In this document: one piece after another, positions 54,201 to 63,085 of the stretch
How positions within the stretch are numbered: position 1 is the first letter of the stretch
Layout of the letters: each line of letters begins with the position of its first letter
From: Calothrix sp. 336/3
GTDB taxonomy: Bacteria > Cyanobacteriota > Cyanobacteriia > Cyanobacteriales > Nostocaceae
Length of the DNA: 64,000 nucleotides
Assembly (NCBI RefSeq): GCF_000734895.2
Contig: NZ_CP011382.1
Location: 4,256,700 to 4,320,699 of the forward strand
Direction of reading: 5' to 3'
Notes under the pieces: model-generated
Database searches by the model: none
Seen by the model: the letters and a program-made list of their open reading frames with translations, nothing else
Told to the model about the DNA's origin: nothing
Made by a program: the position numbers and the translations under genes

Positions 54201-56714
54201 AATTACTATTTCTGCTAATTCTTCCATCCTTTCAAAGTTGCCAGAGAGATATGCGGATTCACAGGCTTCTTCATGTAATTCTAAACAGAAGGAGTAATAA
54301 TTTTGCCAACTACTTGAGGGAATAATTTGCAATCCTAAATCTAAATAGCTAATTGCTGCTGTATAAGCTGTTGATATTTTGGCTTTGCGTCCAGCTATTA
54401 AATTCAATCGAGCCAGATGATTTAGCTCGTCTTGATTGTTAATTAATTCAACACCGTAGTTTAACTGATTGACAATATTAAATATATTGTCTTCTATTTC
54501 TGATTCAGGTGTATTTCTTAGCAATAGTTGACCGATATTGAAATGTGTAGTTTTCTTCTCTGATTCTGGAATTAATGAATATGCGGCTTGTTGAACTCGG
54601 TCATGTAAAAACTTATAAGTTGCTAAGGAGTTATGTTTATCAGATTTTTTTGCTTCTTGCTGTGATAATGGGCTATGATTGTCTTGAAAAAATTTGTAAA
54701 TCTCATTAGTGGGAATAATGAGTCCATCTTGTAATGCTTTCCACAAATCTGTGGCAGTCTCTTCTAATGATTTATTATTGACAATAGCGAGTGTATTCAA
54801 ATCAAATTGATTGCCAATACAAGCAGCTAATTTGAGAATATTTTGAGTAATGTGTGGTAGTTTTTGAAGTTGATTAGCAACGAAATCAACAACATTATTG
54901 GCAAGAGGCAACTCTTGAATCTTGGAAAAGTGGCACTGCCAACATCCTTCACCAAAATTAAAATAAATTAGCTTTTCATCATATAATGACTTGAAAAACT
55001 GATTACTAAAGAAGGGGTTACCTTGAGTTCTTTGGTAAATTAATTTTGTTAAGGGCTGGGCAATTTCTGAGGAGCAGTCGAGGGTATCGGCAACTAACTG
55101 GGTTAAATTATTTTCTGATAAAGGCTGGAGTGTAATTGTATTAATTTTTATATTTTCTTGGGAAATCGCATCTAAGGTCATCATTAATGGATGCACAGTT
55201 GAGACTTCATTATCTCGATAGGCTCCAATCAATAGTAAATGTTGAGTTTCCTTTTCACAAACTAATGTTTGCATTAAATTTAAAGAGGCGGAGTCTGCCC
55301 ATTGTAAATCATCTATGAAAATTACTAAAGGATGTTCTTTGTTTGTAAAAACTTGAATAAATTTCTGAAATAGCAAGTTAAATCGGTTAGTTGCTGCACT
55401 TCCTGAAAGTTCTGCAACTATTGGTTGTTCTCCAATAATCTTTGTGAGTTCGGGTATGACGTCAGTAATTACTTTACCTTGTCCTCCTAATGCTGCCAAA
55501 ATCTTAGTTTTCCATGTCTGGAGTTCCATGGTAGTTTCGCAAAGTAGTTGCTCGATTAAGTCACGAAAAGCTTCTAAAAATGCGAAAAAAGGAATGTTTC
55601 GTTGAAATTGATCGTATTTACCCTTAATAAAGTAGCCTCGTTGTCGCACAATGGGTTTATGAACTTCGTTGACTACAGCTGTTTTCCCAATACCAGAAAA
55701 ACCAGCAACTAACATTATTTCAACCCCTTTGTTATTTTCGTTGCTGGGGTTAGCAATACGCTCAAAAGCTGAGAGGAGCGATTCTACTTCGCTTTCACGA
55801 CCATAAAGTTTTTCAGGAATGGCAAAGCGATCGCACCTATCTTGTTGCCCTATTTTCCAGATGGTAGCAGTATTTATCCCATCTCCGACTTTCTGATATT
55901 CTTGCCAAACGTTTTCCAAATCATATTTTAAACCCAAGGCACTCTGATAACGTTCTTCTGCGTTTTTTGCCATCAGTTTGGCAATGATATGAGAAAGAGA
56001 TTCGGGAACTTTTGGATTTAGACTACTAATTGAGGGAGGCTGTTTGGCTAAATGGTTATATACTAGCTCCATCGGGTCATTGCTGGGAAAGGGTAACTCT
56101 CCGGTAAGTAGCTCAAATAATGTCACACCTAAACTGTAAAAATCGCTACGCCAATCTACCAAGCGATTCATTCTTCCAGTTTGTTCAGGAGAAATATAGG
56201 CAAGAGTTCCTTCTAATACATTCAGAGATTTAGGCGCTTGTGTTTCTTTAGGAAGCAAAGAAGCAATACTAAAGTCAATAAGCTTTATCTCTTTTGTGAC
56301 GGGGTTAATTAGAATATTGGCAGGTTTGATATCTTTGTGAATGACTCTATTCTTATACAGTTCATCTAGGGTAGAAACAATTTGTAATGCAATGGGAAAA
56401 AATTCATTGAGTGAGTCAAACTTTTTGCCCTTTGTAAATTCTTGTAAAGAAATGCCCCCAAAATCTTCCATAACTAAGGCATAGCTATTTTGGTAGGGTT
56501 GTAAGCTATAGGTTTTGATAACACCTGGACAGTTGAGGTTTTTGGCAATAGTATATTGGTTGCGAAATTGTAGCAATTCCTGGAAAGTGGGGTATTCATC
56601 TCGTAGTATTTTAATTGCTACTGGTTTTTGATTTGATTCCTGAATAGCTCGACAAACAAGTGTTCTTGAGCCAGAGTATATTTCTGCAATAACCTGATAA
56701 CCTGGTAATTTCAT
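51252..56714 (-). CDS. Ser/Thr kinase-AAA ATPase-GAF-histidine kinase multidomain protein
   Basis: 1820 residues. A Ser/Thr kinase domain (1-270) has the ATP lysine K35 (VAIK), HKDIKPAN (126-133), DFS in place of DFG (147-149) and YISPEQTGRMN; its glycine loop (IYSGSRTLV) is incomplete. An AAA-type predicted ATPase (about 300-650) has Walker A AGFSGIGKT (337-345) and Walker B LVIFIDDLQWAD. A long helical TPR-like region (about 700-1330) precedes a GAF domain (about 1360-1520). The histidine kinase core has GIGHEINNP (His1565) and an intact ATPase (NLLANAIDAL, DNGPGMSEE, GKGTGLGLAI). This architecture is common in filamentous cyanobacteria. The gene with the decayed kinase lies 363 bp upstream on the same strand. 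Confidence 0.93.
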   Translation of the reverse strand: MKLPGYQVIAEIYSGSRTLVCRAIQESNQKPVAIKILRDEYPTFQELLQFRNQYTIAKNLNCPGVIKTYSLQPYQNSYALVMEDFGGISLQEFTKGKKFDSLNEFFPIALQIVSTLDELYKNRVIHKDIKPANILINPVTKEIKLIDFSIASLLPKETQAPKSLNVLEGTLAYISPEQTGRMNRLVDWRSDFYSLGVTLFELLTGELPFPSNDPMELVYNHLAKQPPSISSLNPKVPESLSHIIAKLMAKNAEERYQSALGLKYDLENVWQEYQKVGDGINTATIWKIGQQDRCDRFAIPEKLYGRESEVESLLSAFERIANPSNENNKGVEIMLVAGFSGIGKTAVVNEVHKPIVRQRGYFIKGKYDQFQRNIPFFAFLEAFRDLIEQLLCETTMELQTWKTKILAALGGQGKVITDVIPELTKIIGEQPIVAELSGSAATNRFNLLFQKFIQVFTNKEHPLVIFIDDLQWADSASLNLMQTLVCEKETQHLLLIGAYRDNEVSTVHPLMMTLDAISQENIKINTITLQPLSENNLTQLVADTLDCSSEIAQPLTKLIYQRTQGNPFFSNQFFKSLYDEKLIYFNFGEGCWQCHFSKIQELPLANNVVDFVANQLQKLPHITQNILKLAACIGNQFDLNTLAIVNNKSLEETATDLWKALQDGLIIPTNEIYKFFQDNHSPLSQQEAKKSDKHNSLATYKFLHDRVQQAAYSLIPESEKKTTHFNIGQLLLRNTPESEIEDNIFNIVNQLNYGVELINNQDELNHLARLNLIAGRKAKISTAYTAAISYLDLGLQIIPSSSWQNYYSFCLELHEEACESAYLSGNFERMEELAEIVINSATCLLDKIKVYEIKVQADIVQNKLLKALRLAIDVLKLLNVEFPESPSAEDIQKAFKTTAERLSGREIADLINLPEMTDVDTLAAMRILSSMFTAAYLGCPDFVPLVSLKMVDLSIEYGNTGISANGYCTYAFLLCAVVGDIQAGHEFGKLSLNLLSKTNSTLLKARVLLPYNSFIGLWKNHAYSFLKPLQDVYNISKEIGDFEFSAYSLNNFSYISYLTGKELIELESTMAIYCEVLSNSQQQSALFSMQIWRQTVLNLINKSEDVCNLVGDSYNEEIMLPIHQKSNYVMAIAIVNFNKLTLNYLFGNLPLALDCSQEAEKYLSSVAGSLIIPTFYFYDSLVRLAAYCNVTPSEKNQYLAKINANQEKMRHWANHAPMNFLHKYYLVEAEKHRIFDDKISAMDYYDKSIYLAKENEYIQEEALANELAAKFYLTWGKKTIAQTYLTNAYYCYARWGALAKVEHLKKHYPDLLSVTKQKETSSLNAKETISVSSSDGKTITGSSTQIIEALDFFSLIKASHAISGEMELDKLLVNLMEVLIENAAASKAVLILPDSDKLVIEAIALSNKKVTNVLQSIPIEESQDIPINLINYVSRKKEHIIFNNTKLKVDNTKSHNYHINDPYITINQPRSLLCNPILKQGRLVGILYLENSLTSGAFTKDRLQVINLLCSQAAISLENARLYQESQDNAQQLQISLEELKQAQLQLVQSEKMSTLGNLVSGIGHEINNPINYLSGNLQPANEYVQDLLTLLELYEKHYPNPVTEIAKEIRARDLDYIKEDLPKVISSMRQAIDRIYDISISLRTFSRADTQKKIPFNIHDGIDSTLMILQHRLKASQSRPSIQIVKKYSSLPEVKCFPGQLNQVFMNLLANAIDALDESNSGRTFKEIELNPNCITIITTVNEDKKLLTIKIQDNGPGMSEEVKAKIFDHLFTTKPVGKGTGLGLAIANQIIVEKHGGFLDVDSAPGEGAAFIISIPIE

Positions 56715-57077
56715 GGTATTTACCCCTAAGAATTAGCACCTTCTAATGTATATAATTCCCAAAAAAAGCGAAATTATTTCAATGTCAATAGAAATTAGAC
56801 AGGAATAAGGTCATTGCGTTGCCATAAGGATAGCAATGTTGTGAACCATAATACTGTCATAGCTCCTAGATTTCATGTTGAGTTAACAATCAAAAATCTG
56901 CTTTACATAAGTTGTTTTTTAAAAAGAGAGCATCTTTTATTATGAAGTGAAAGACCTTAAATAGAGATTATACTTAATAGTGATAATCTCAGATATTCAA
57001 TAGTCTAACATATGCCCATATTGGATTGAATTGCGATGATTTAATTCTGTTATGATATTGATTATGATTGGGAAAAA
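56715..57077. other. Spacer between the two minus-strand kinase genes
   Basis: About 360 bp of AT-rich DNA with no gene or strong hairpin seen. It probably holds the promoter of the large kinase gene. Confidence 0.4.
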
Positions 57078-58439
57078 TTAATTGCATAATGGTAATAAAA
57101 TTTCAAATTCTGTTCCTGTATCTAATTGAGAAGAAAAATTGAGTTTTCCTCCATGCCTACCTGTGATAATTCGATAACTCATTGCTAAACTATTTTCTTT
57201 ATCGACAGTGTTTTGAGTGGAAAAAGAATTAATGATTTTTTCCTTTAACTCATCAGACATTCCTCGACTGTTATCGCTAATACGAATAGAAACCCAACGA
57301 CTATCGGAATTATTAGTGCTAGATAAACCTTGAGAAATGACAGAAGTCGTAATTTGAATACAAGGTTGAACTGGTGAACATTTTATTTCGGAATTGAATT
57401 GTTTACGGACTGCATCGTCGAGTAAAATATCAACAGCTAAACTCAAAATATTCATAAATACTTGGTGTAATTGCCCCATGAAACAATAGACAGGTGGCAA
57501 ATGACCGTAATCACAAATAATTTGGATTTCCCCTTTAATTCGACTATTAATTAATAATATAATATTATCTATGCAAGCATGGATATCTCCAGGTTTGGGA
57601 TGAACTTCATCAATGTGGCAAAAGTTTTGTAAACTAGTAACAAGTTTTTTCAATCGGTCTGCACCTTTACGAATACTAGCTAGTGCTTGTGATAAATCTG
57701 CTTCGAGAAAATCAAATTCTATTTCTTCTTTAAGATGATTAATTCTATTCGTTTTATTAGGTATTTCTTGTTCGTAAGTATTAATAAGTTTGAGTAAGTC
57801 TTGACTGTAATTATCAACGTAGGTTAAATTACCCCAAATAAAACTCACTGGGTCTAAAATTTCGTGAGCAATACCATCTACTAAACGTCCTAGACTAACC
57901 ATACGCTCATTGCGTAACATTTGGGCTTGACTGCGTTCAAAACGAACTTGAGTTTCAATACCACGGATTTGCCAAGAGGCGGTGTTTAATTCCGGTATAG
58001 ATAAGATTTTATAGTTGTTGGAAGCGGTTTTGACCACTATTGGTTCTAAAGACAGTTCTGGCGATCGCCTGAGGGCAAATTGCATCGCTGTTAAGATTTT
58101 TGTTTTTTCAGATAACTGCAAAATCGGAGTTCGGGAATAACTGTAGATAATACTGAGAGGCTTGTTTAAAAATAACTCTTTCCCGTAGGGGCGAATCATA
58201 AATTCCAGCAAGCGACACCGAGACAGCATACCCAGATAATTACCTTCCTCGACTAAGATAACTCCTGGTAAAAAAGGATATTTATCAAAAAATTCAGCCA
58301 ACAACCTACCACTACAAGTACTTTCTAGCTGGAAATTATATAAAGGTAGTTCTTTAAGGGTAGATTCCAAATCTAAGTCTTCGTTACAAATCTCGGAGAA
58401 TGTCGGCGGTAAAATATCAGCAACCCAATTTTGTATCAC
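57078..58439 (-). CDS. Pseudo-histidine kinase with CBS-like N-terminus and decayed ATP site
   Basis: 453 residues. The N-terminal region (about 1-155) resembles a CBS-type sensor (FLPGVILVEEGNYLGMLSR). The dimerisation domain keeps the histidine (LVDGIAHEILDP, His192). The ATPase domain aligns along its length with those encoded at 5154-7082 and 51252-56714, but its motifs are lost: N-box NILSLAVDIL (second Asn replaced), G1 DNSRGMSDE (Gly to Ser), F-box INSFSTQN instead of FDPFFTTK, and G2 KENSLAMSY instead of GTGLGLSIS. The frame is open and the fold-forming residues remain, so it is probably expressed as a non-catalytic partner rather than being a recent pseudogene. Confidence 0.85.
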   Translation of the reverse strand: MIQNWVADILPPTFSEICNEDLDLESTLKELPLYNFQLESTCSGRLLAEFFDKYPFLPGVILVEEGNYLGMLSRCRLLEFMIRPYGKELFLNKPLSIIYSYSRTPILQLSEKTKILTAMQFALRRSPELSLEPIVVKTASNNYKILSIPELNTASWQIRGIETQVRFERSQAQMLRNERMVSLGRLVDGIAHEILDPVSFIWGNLTYVDNYSQDLLKLINTYEQEIPNKTNRINHLKEEIEFDFLEADLSQALASIRKGADRLKKLVTSLQNFCHIDEVHPKPGDIHACIDNIILLINSRIKGEIQIICDYGHLPPVYCFMGQLHQVFMNILSLAVDILLDDAVRKQFNSEIKCSPVQPCIQITTSVISQGLSSTNNSDSRWVSIRISDNSRGMSDELKEKIINSFSTQNTVDKENSLAMSYRIITGRHGGKLNFSSQLDTGTEFEILLPLCN

Positions 58440-59217
58440 TGAGAATCCTGGTATAAAAAGTACAATTTAATTAGTCACCCATTTTAGCTTCTTTTTCGAT
58501 AATATAGGGGCTGATGAAAATACAGAGGTGACCGCAAAAAATAATACTGACAATCCTAAGTGTTACACCTTAATTAATAGGATGTTAGCGGAGCTGCCTT
58601 GAAAATAGATAGGTAAATTCAATAGCTTAATTTATCTATGTTGCTCATAATTGCTATTTAATTAAACTACTTCTGGCAAAAAAACTTGTAAATCACTCTG
58701 TTGGCTGCGGTGATCCCCGAAAAATGAAAGCATGATGAAGTTTCGATGAAAAGTAATTGAAAGTAGACAATTTTCTGTGAATAACTGTAAACCTATGAAA
58801 ATCGTTGAAAACTCAGTATCCCGGCAGTTGTCAAGGGAAAAATCTGATTCCTGAAGAAGTGACTTTGGTTCAGAACCGTGGAAAAAGTGCGACAATCTAG
58901 AATTACAATTGTCAGTTTCCTTGACTCTATTTTTTCTATGGAGGCAAGTAAAAATTACTAAAGCTCAATCTTAGAGGCGTCGCCCTCAATAAAATGAGAT
59001 GAAAAACTGATTTTCTGATTAATATTTTCTACCCTATGGGAGTAGCACTTTGTACAGTTTCTGAGTCGGAAAACTTGAACAGGAAAAGGGGATAGGGTAT
59101 TTTCTATCCTTATAGAACCTGAAACAAGTTGTAATACTATGCACAAGCGATCGCCGTTTCGATAAAATGGCTTGCCAAAACCTCAATTCTTTTTACCGCT
59201 TGAACTAAGCGACATCC
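58440..59217. other. Intergenic region between divergent genes
   Basis: About 780 bp without a supported gene; small minus-strand frames at 58662-58895 and 58958-59146 have no motif or Shine-Dalgarno. A short hairpin GGATAG/CTATCC lies at 59090-59109, about 110 bp before the permease ATG. It holds promoters for both flanking genes. Confidence 0.45.
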
Positions 59218-60267
59218 ATGAATCAACTGCACAATGGTTTTACCCTATTTCTCAGTTTGCTAGTCGAAGCAATTCCATTTTTGCTACTGGGAGTATTGTT
59301 TTCTAGTTTCCTAATGTTTTTCATTGATGAACGGAAACTAGTGGCTGTAATGCCAAAGAATCCGCTTTTGGGTGCATTTGTAGGAAGTTTAGTCGGGTTT
59401 TTGTTTCCGGTGTGCGAATGTGGTAATGTACCTGTGGCAAGAAGAATGTTGATGCAGGGAGTCCCAACACCAGTAGCAATTGGCTTTTTACTAGCAGCAC
59501 CAACGATAAATCCTATCGTGATTTGGTCTACCTGGATAGCTTTTCGGGATCAGCCAGAAATTGTCGTTCTACGTGTAGTATTTTCCCTGATGATTGCGAC
59601 GATTATTGGTTTTGTCTTCAGTTTTCAAAAGGACTTAAGCAAGATTGTCCAACCAGCGATCGCCCGCTACTTAAAATATAATCCCCCTAGTGTCACAGAC
59701 AAAAAAGGTCGTTCCTATAATAATTCTGCATCTCAAACTGGCACCTCATCGTTATTGCAGTCAGGGACATATTTTCTGGGTGGCAAAGGAACACAGCAAA
59801 TCGTCGATGCTAACGCATTACAAGCAGAGATGATGGTATCGGTTGCTCACAAACCTATGGCTGATAAATGGCGGTTATTACTAGAAAACGTAATTCAGGA
59901 ATTGCGAGAATTAGGAGCGGTGATGGTAATTGGTAGTGCGATCGCTGCTGCAATTCAAGTATTCGCACCTCGTGATTTAATTTTGAGCTTGGGTGCTGGT
60001 CCGATTAGTTCTATTTCTACTATGCTAATGCTGGCGGTAGTTGTTTCCATTTGTTCTACCGTTGATTCCTTTTTTGCCCTATCCTTTGCCTCAACTTTTA
60101 CTAGTGGTTCTCTCTTAGCATTTCTCGTTTTTGGACCCATGGTAGACATTAAAGGTATTGGGTTAATGCTCTCAATTTTCAAGCCGAAAGCACTAATTTA
60201 TCTATTTCTAATCGCCGCACAATTAACTTTTCTTTTGACTTTAATCATGAATCTGCATTTTATTTAG
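59218..60267 (+). CDS. COG0701-family permease (DUF318)
   Basis: 349 residues with eight or so transmembrane segments in two halves, separated by a hydrophilic loop (about 140-225). The diagnostic sequence PVCECGNVPVARR follows the second helix, and FLLAAPTINPIVIWST is the paired re-entrant-like segment; the second half has STVDSFFALSFASTFTSG. Members include ArsP and uncharacterised metal or organic-ion exporters. The pair of cysteines in CEC could bind a metal or thiol-reactive substrate. It is followed by a TIGR03943-family gene, the usual neighbour of this permease type, with a 140-bp gap. Confidence 0.85.
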   Translation: MNQLHNGFTLFLSLLVEAIPFLLLGVLFSSFLMFFIDERKLVAVMPKNPLLGAFVGSLVGFLFPVCECGNVPVARRMLMQGVPTPVAIGFLLAAPTINPIVIWSTWIAFRDQPEIVVLRVVFSLMIATIIGFVFSFQKDLSKIVQPAIARYLKYNPPSVTDKKGRSYNNSASQTGTSSLLQSGTYFLGGKGTQQIVDANALQAEMMVSVAHKPMADKWRLLLENVIQELRELGAVMVIGSAIAAAIQVFAPRDLILSLGAGPISSISTMLMLAVVVSICSTVDSFFALSFASTFTSGSLLAFLVFGPMVDIKGIGLMLSIFKPKALIYLFLIAAQLTFLLTLIMNLHFI

Positions 60268-60407
60268 TTGTATGATTATCTCTTTGCCTATTCAGATGAA
60301 AATTTCTATAATCTAATCACTCATACGGAGATAATAACGGGGCAATATCCTGACATCTACATCTAAATAGCTTCACCTTCACTCACACATTTAAAATTGC
60401 AAATTCT

Positions 60408-61181
60408 ATGACGGCTATCCCTCGACCTAAATCTCAATTTCCCCAGCGATTCCTACCTTGGCTAGATGTATTAGCAATTACGGCTTGGGGTATTCTACTT
60501 TTAAAGTACTTTTTCACTGGTAAGCTAAATCTCCTAATTCACCCTAATTATTTTTGGTTAGTTAATGTTGCAGCGATTGGCTTACTAATTGTCAGCTTTT
60601 TCAAAACCAAGCAACTATTAAAAAAACGTCGTGTCGATAATCTTCCGAATGTTCAGCATTTGGCAGTATTTCCTCCTGGTTGGGGCAGTACTTTACTCAT
60701 AATCACAGCAATTTTAGGGTTTATTATTTCCCCCCAAGTCTTTGCCAGTGATAAAGCATTAAAAAGAGATGTCAGTGACTTGTTAGGTTCTACCCGCGTC
60801 AAACCCCAAGCATTTCGGACTTCTGTGCGTCCAGAAGAGCGATCGCTGGTAGATTGGGTACGGACTTTAAATGTTTATCCAGAACCCGATGCTTATACCG
60901 GACAAAAAGCCAAAGTCCAAGGTTTTGTGATTCATCCATCAGACTTAACCAAGGAATATCTGTTTTTAGCACGTTTTGTCCTGACTTGTTGCGCTGCGGA
61001 TGCTTATCCTATTGGTTTACCCGTAAAACTGGGAACGACAAGGGAAGAATATCCCGCAGATACCTGGTTAGAAATTGAAGGGAAAATGACTACAGAAACT
61101 CTCAATGGGAAACGGCAACTGACTATTTCTCCTACTTCTATCAAGAAAATTGACCAACCGAAAACCCCCTATTCTTATTAA
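60408..61181 (+). CDS. TIGR03943/DUF1980-family partner of the COG0701 permease
   Basis: 257 residues. Three hydrophobic segments (about 17-37, 45-62 and 85-105) are followed by a soluble domain (about 140-257) with KAKVQGFVIHPSDLTKEYLF, ARFVLTCCAADAYPIGLPV and WLEIEGKM, an OB-like pattern. The CCAAD motif is invariant in this family and may take part in metal handling. In B. subtilis and many other bacteria this protein is encoded beside a COG0701 permease, as here, so the two probably form one membrane complex. The transported species is unknown. Confidence 0.85.
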   Translation: MTAIPRPKSQFPQRFLPWLDVLAITAWGILLLKYFFTGKLNLLIHPNYFWLVNVAAIGLLIVSFFKTKQLLKKRRVDNLPNVQHLAVFPPGWGSTLLIITAILGFIISPQVFASDKALKRDVSDLLGSTRVKPQAFRTSVRPEERSLVDWVRTLNVYPEPDAYTGQKAKVQGFVIHPSDLTKEYLFLARFVLTCCAADAYPIGLPVKLGTTREEYPADTWLEIEGKMTTETLNGKRQLTISPTSIKKIDQPKTPYSY

Positions 61182-61361
61182 ATCGGTAATAGGGAACAGA
61201 GAAAAGTGGTTTTTGGAAAACTTTCACAAGGGTGTAGGATATTCCCATCTATGGCAAGAACCTGGTTGTCTCCCTAGTAATGGACAGCCTTGAATATATA
61301 TTTCGTTTTATAAATGCTTTCTCGGTAAAAGAACTCTCCATCGTTAAACCTGACAAGTGGA

Positions 61362-62861
61362 ATGACAAGTAGAACTTCGATTCAACCTTTAGACAGAATT
61401 GCGATCGCCTTAATTTTACTCCTAACTCTGGCGATTGGTTTAGTCATATCCCAGGGTGATGCAGTTAAAGCTAGTGTACGTAGCTTTAGTTGGCAAAATC
61501 AACAAATTGGTGCAGATGATACATCCTTTACGCTCACCTTTAGTCGTCCGATGGAGACGAAAACAGTAGAGGAAAATATTAAACTTGACCCACCTCTGGC
61601 AGGTAAAATTAGCTGGGCTGGACGGCGGATGGTGTATACTTTGCTGACACCTGCACCCTATGGCACTAACTACAAAGTGCAGCTGGAAAATGCTAAAGAT
61701 AAATTTTCTGCCAAAGAGGGAATTAACCGAGTTATTCAACCTTTTAGCGGTACATTTAAAACCCGCGATCGCGCTCTCCTTTACATCAGTTCCGCACCCC
61801 AAGAACAAGGACAACTAGTATTATATAATTTGACTCAAGGGCAACAAAAGGTACTTACCCCTAAAGACTTGGTAGTCATGGATTTTATCCCCTTTCCTGA
61901 TGGTAAGAAAATCCTCTTTTCTGCCCGGACTACTAAAAATCAAGATATTTTATCTGCTCAATTATATACAGTTACTACAGGTGTTTACACGGATGAAGGC
62001 AAAGAGGCGATCGCTGCGGGTAAGGTAGATTTAGTCCTAGATAGTAAGGATTACCAAAACCTCAAATTTGACCTTTCCCCAGACGGTAAAACTATCGTTG
62101 TACAACGTGGTAATAAATCTAACCCCGGTGACTTTGGCTTGTGGATGCTACCCTCTGATACCAGCAATTCCCGTGAACCACAGAAACCCACACCTGTAAA
62201 AAGTAAGCCCGGTGGTGATTTTATGATCACACCCGATAGCCAAGCTGTGGCAGTTGCCCAAGGTGAAGGAACCGCGATTTTAGCCTTACAAAAAGATGCC
62301 GAAAAGCCCCTAGATTTTCTGCCTCAATTCGGCTTAGTGCAAGCTTTTACACGGGATGGCACTCAAGCAGCTATGGTCAAATTTAATACTGACTACACCC
62401 GCGACTTATTCCTTGTTACTAACCAAGGGACGCAGAAACAACTACTTAAAACCACTGGTTCGATTTTAAGCTGTCAGTTTGATATTGCTTCTCCGACTCT
62501 TTACTGTCTAGTCACCCAGCTATTACCAGGACAAACCTACCAAGAGCAACCCTATTTAGTGGCAATTGATACCAAGACAGCACAGCAAAAACCATTGATT
62601 GTCCTCCCCGCAGAGCAACGTAATGTCCAAATGAACTTATCCCCCGACGGTTTGGGTTTACTATTTGATCAAGTGGTACCTCAAACATCACCTTCCCCCA
62701 CACCCAACAGTCAAATTTTGACAACAGAAGATGGACAGGCGATCGCTAGTAGTAGTCTATGGTTAATGCCACTCACACCCATTGCAGATCCAGAAGCGGC
62801 AGCAGATATTAAACCACAAAAACTACCCCTTGTGGGCTTCCATCCCCGGTGGTTGCCATAG
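61362..62861 (+). CDS. Membrane-anchored Ig-like plus TolB-like beta-propeller protein
   Basis: 499 residues. One transmembrane segment (about 12-30; IAIALILLLTLAIGLVI) anchors the protein. Residues about 40-130 form a bacterial Ig-like (SbsA/Big_5) domain: FTLTFSRPMETKTVEENIKL and YTLLTPAPYGTNYKVQL. The rest (about 135-499) consists of blades with repeated PDG motifs (FIPFPDGKKILF, DLSPDGKTIVVQR, NLSPDGLGLLFD), as in TolB/WD40-like propellers. A proline/serine stretch (TSPSPTPNS) interrupts the last blade. Extracytoplasmic; function unknown. It follows the permease pair with a 180-bp spacer and may be separate. Confidence 0.75.
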   Translation: MTSRTSIQPLDRIAIALILLLTLAIGLVISQGDAVKASVRSFSWQNQQIGADDTSFTLTFSRPMETKTVEENIKLDPPLAGKISWAGRRMVYTLLTPAPYGTNYKVQLENAKDKFSAKEGINRVIQPFSGTFKTRDRALLYISSAPQEQGQLVLYNLTQGQQKVLTPKDLVVMDFIPFPDGKKILFSARTTKNQDILSAQLYTVTTGVYTDEGKEAIAAGKVDLVLDSKDYQNLKFDLSPDGKTIVVQRGNKSNPGDFGLWMLPSDTSNSREPQKPTPVKSKPGGDFMITPDSQAVAVAQGEGTAILALQKDAEKPLDFLPQFGLVQAFTRDGTQAAMVKFNTDYTRDLFLVTNQGTQKQLLKTTGSILSCQFDIASPTLYCLVTQLLPGQTYQEQPYLVAIDTKTAQQKPLIVLPAEQRNVQMNLSPDGLGLLFDQVVPQTSPSPTPNSQILTTEDGQAIASSSLWLMPLTPIADPEAAADIKPQKLPLVGFHPRWLP

Positions 62862-63085
62862 GTTTTATCTAGATGTTCAGGATAGATGACAAATTTCCTT
62901 ACACTATTTAAAATTTTGTATTTTACACTCCAAGTGCAGGCAAGCTATAACTTACAAAAGATTAATTATCTGCACTCAGGCAGAACCATACTTGCCTTCT
63001 GGGGTAGATTTTGATAAGACTGCATTGGTGAATTATGCGATCGCCACTTCTATTTTTTAACTTATAAGTTGGTGGGTGAAGAGTG

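Noticed and set aside
57078..58439. Ordinary functional histidine kinase
   Set aside because: The G1, F and G2 boxes and the second N-box asparagine are lost, so normal ATP-dependent autophosphorylation is not expected.
58662..59146. Two small minus-strand frames between the pseudokinase and the permease
   Set aside because: They lack start signals and recognisable sequence, and sit in a divergent promoter region.
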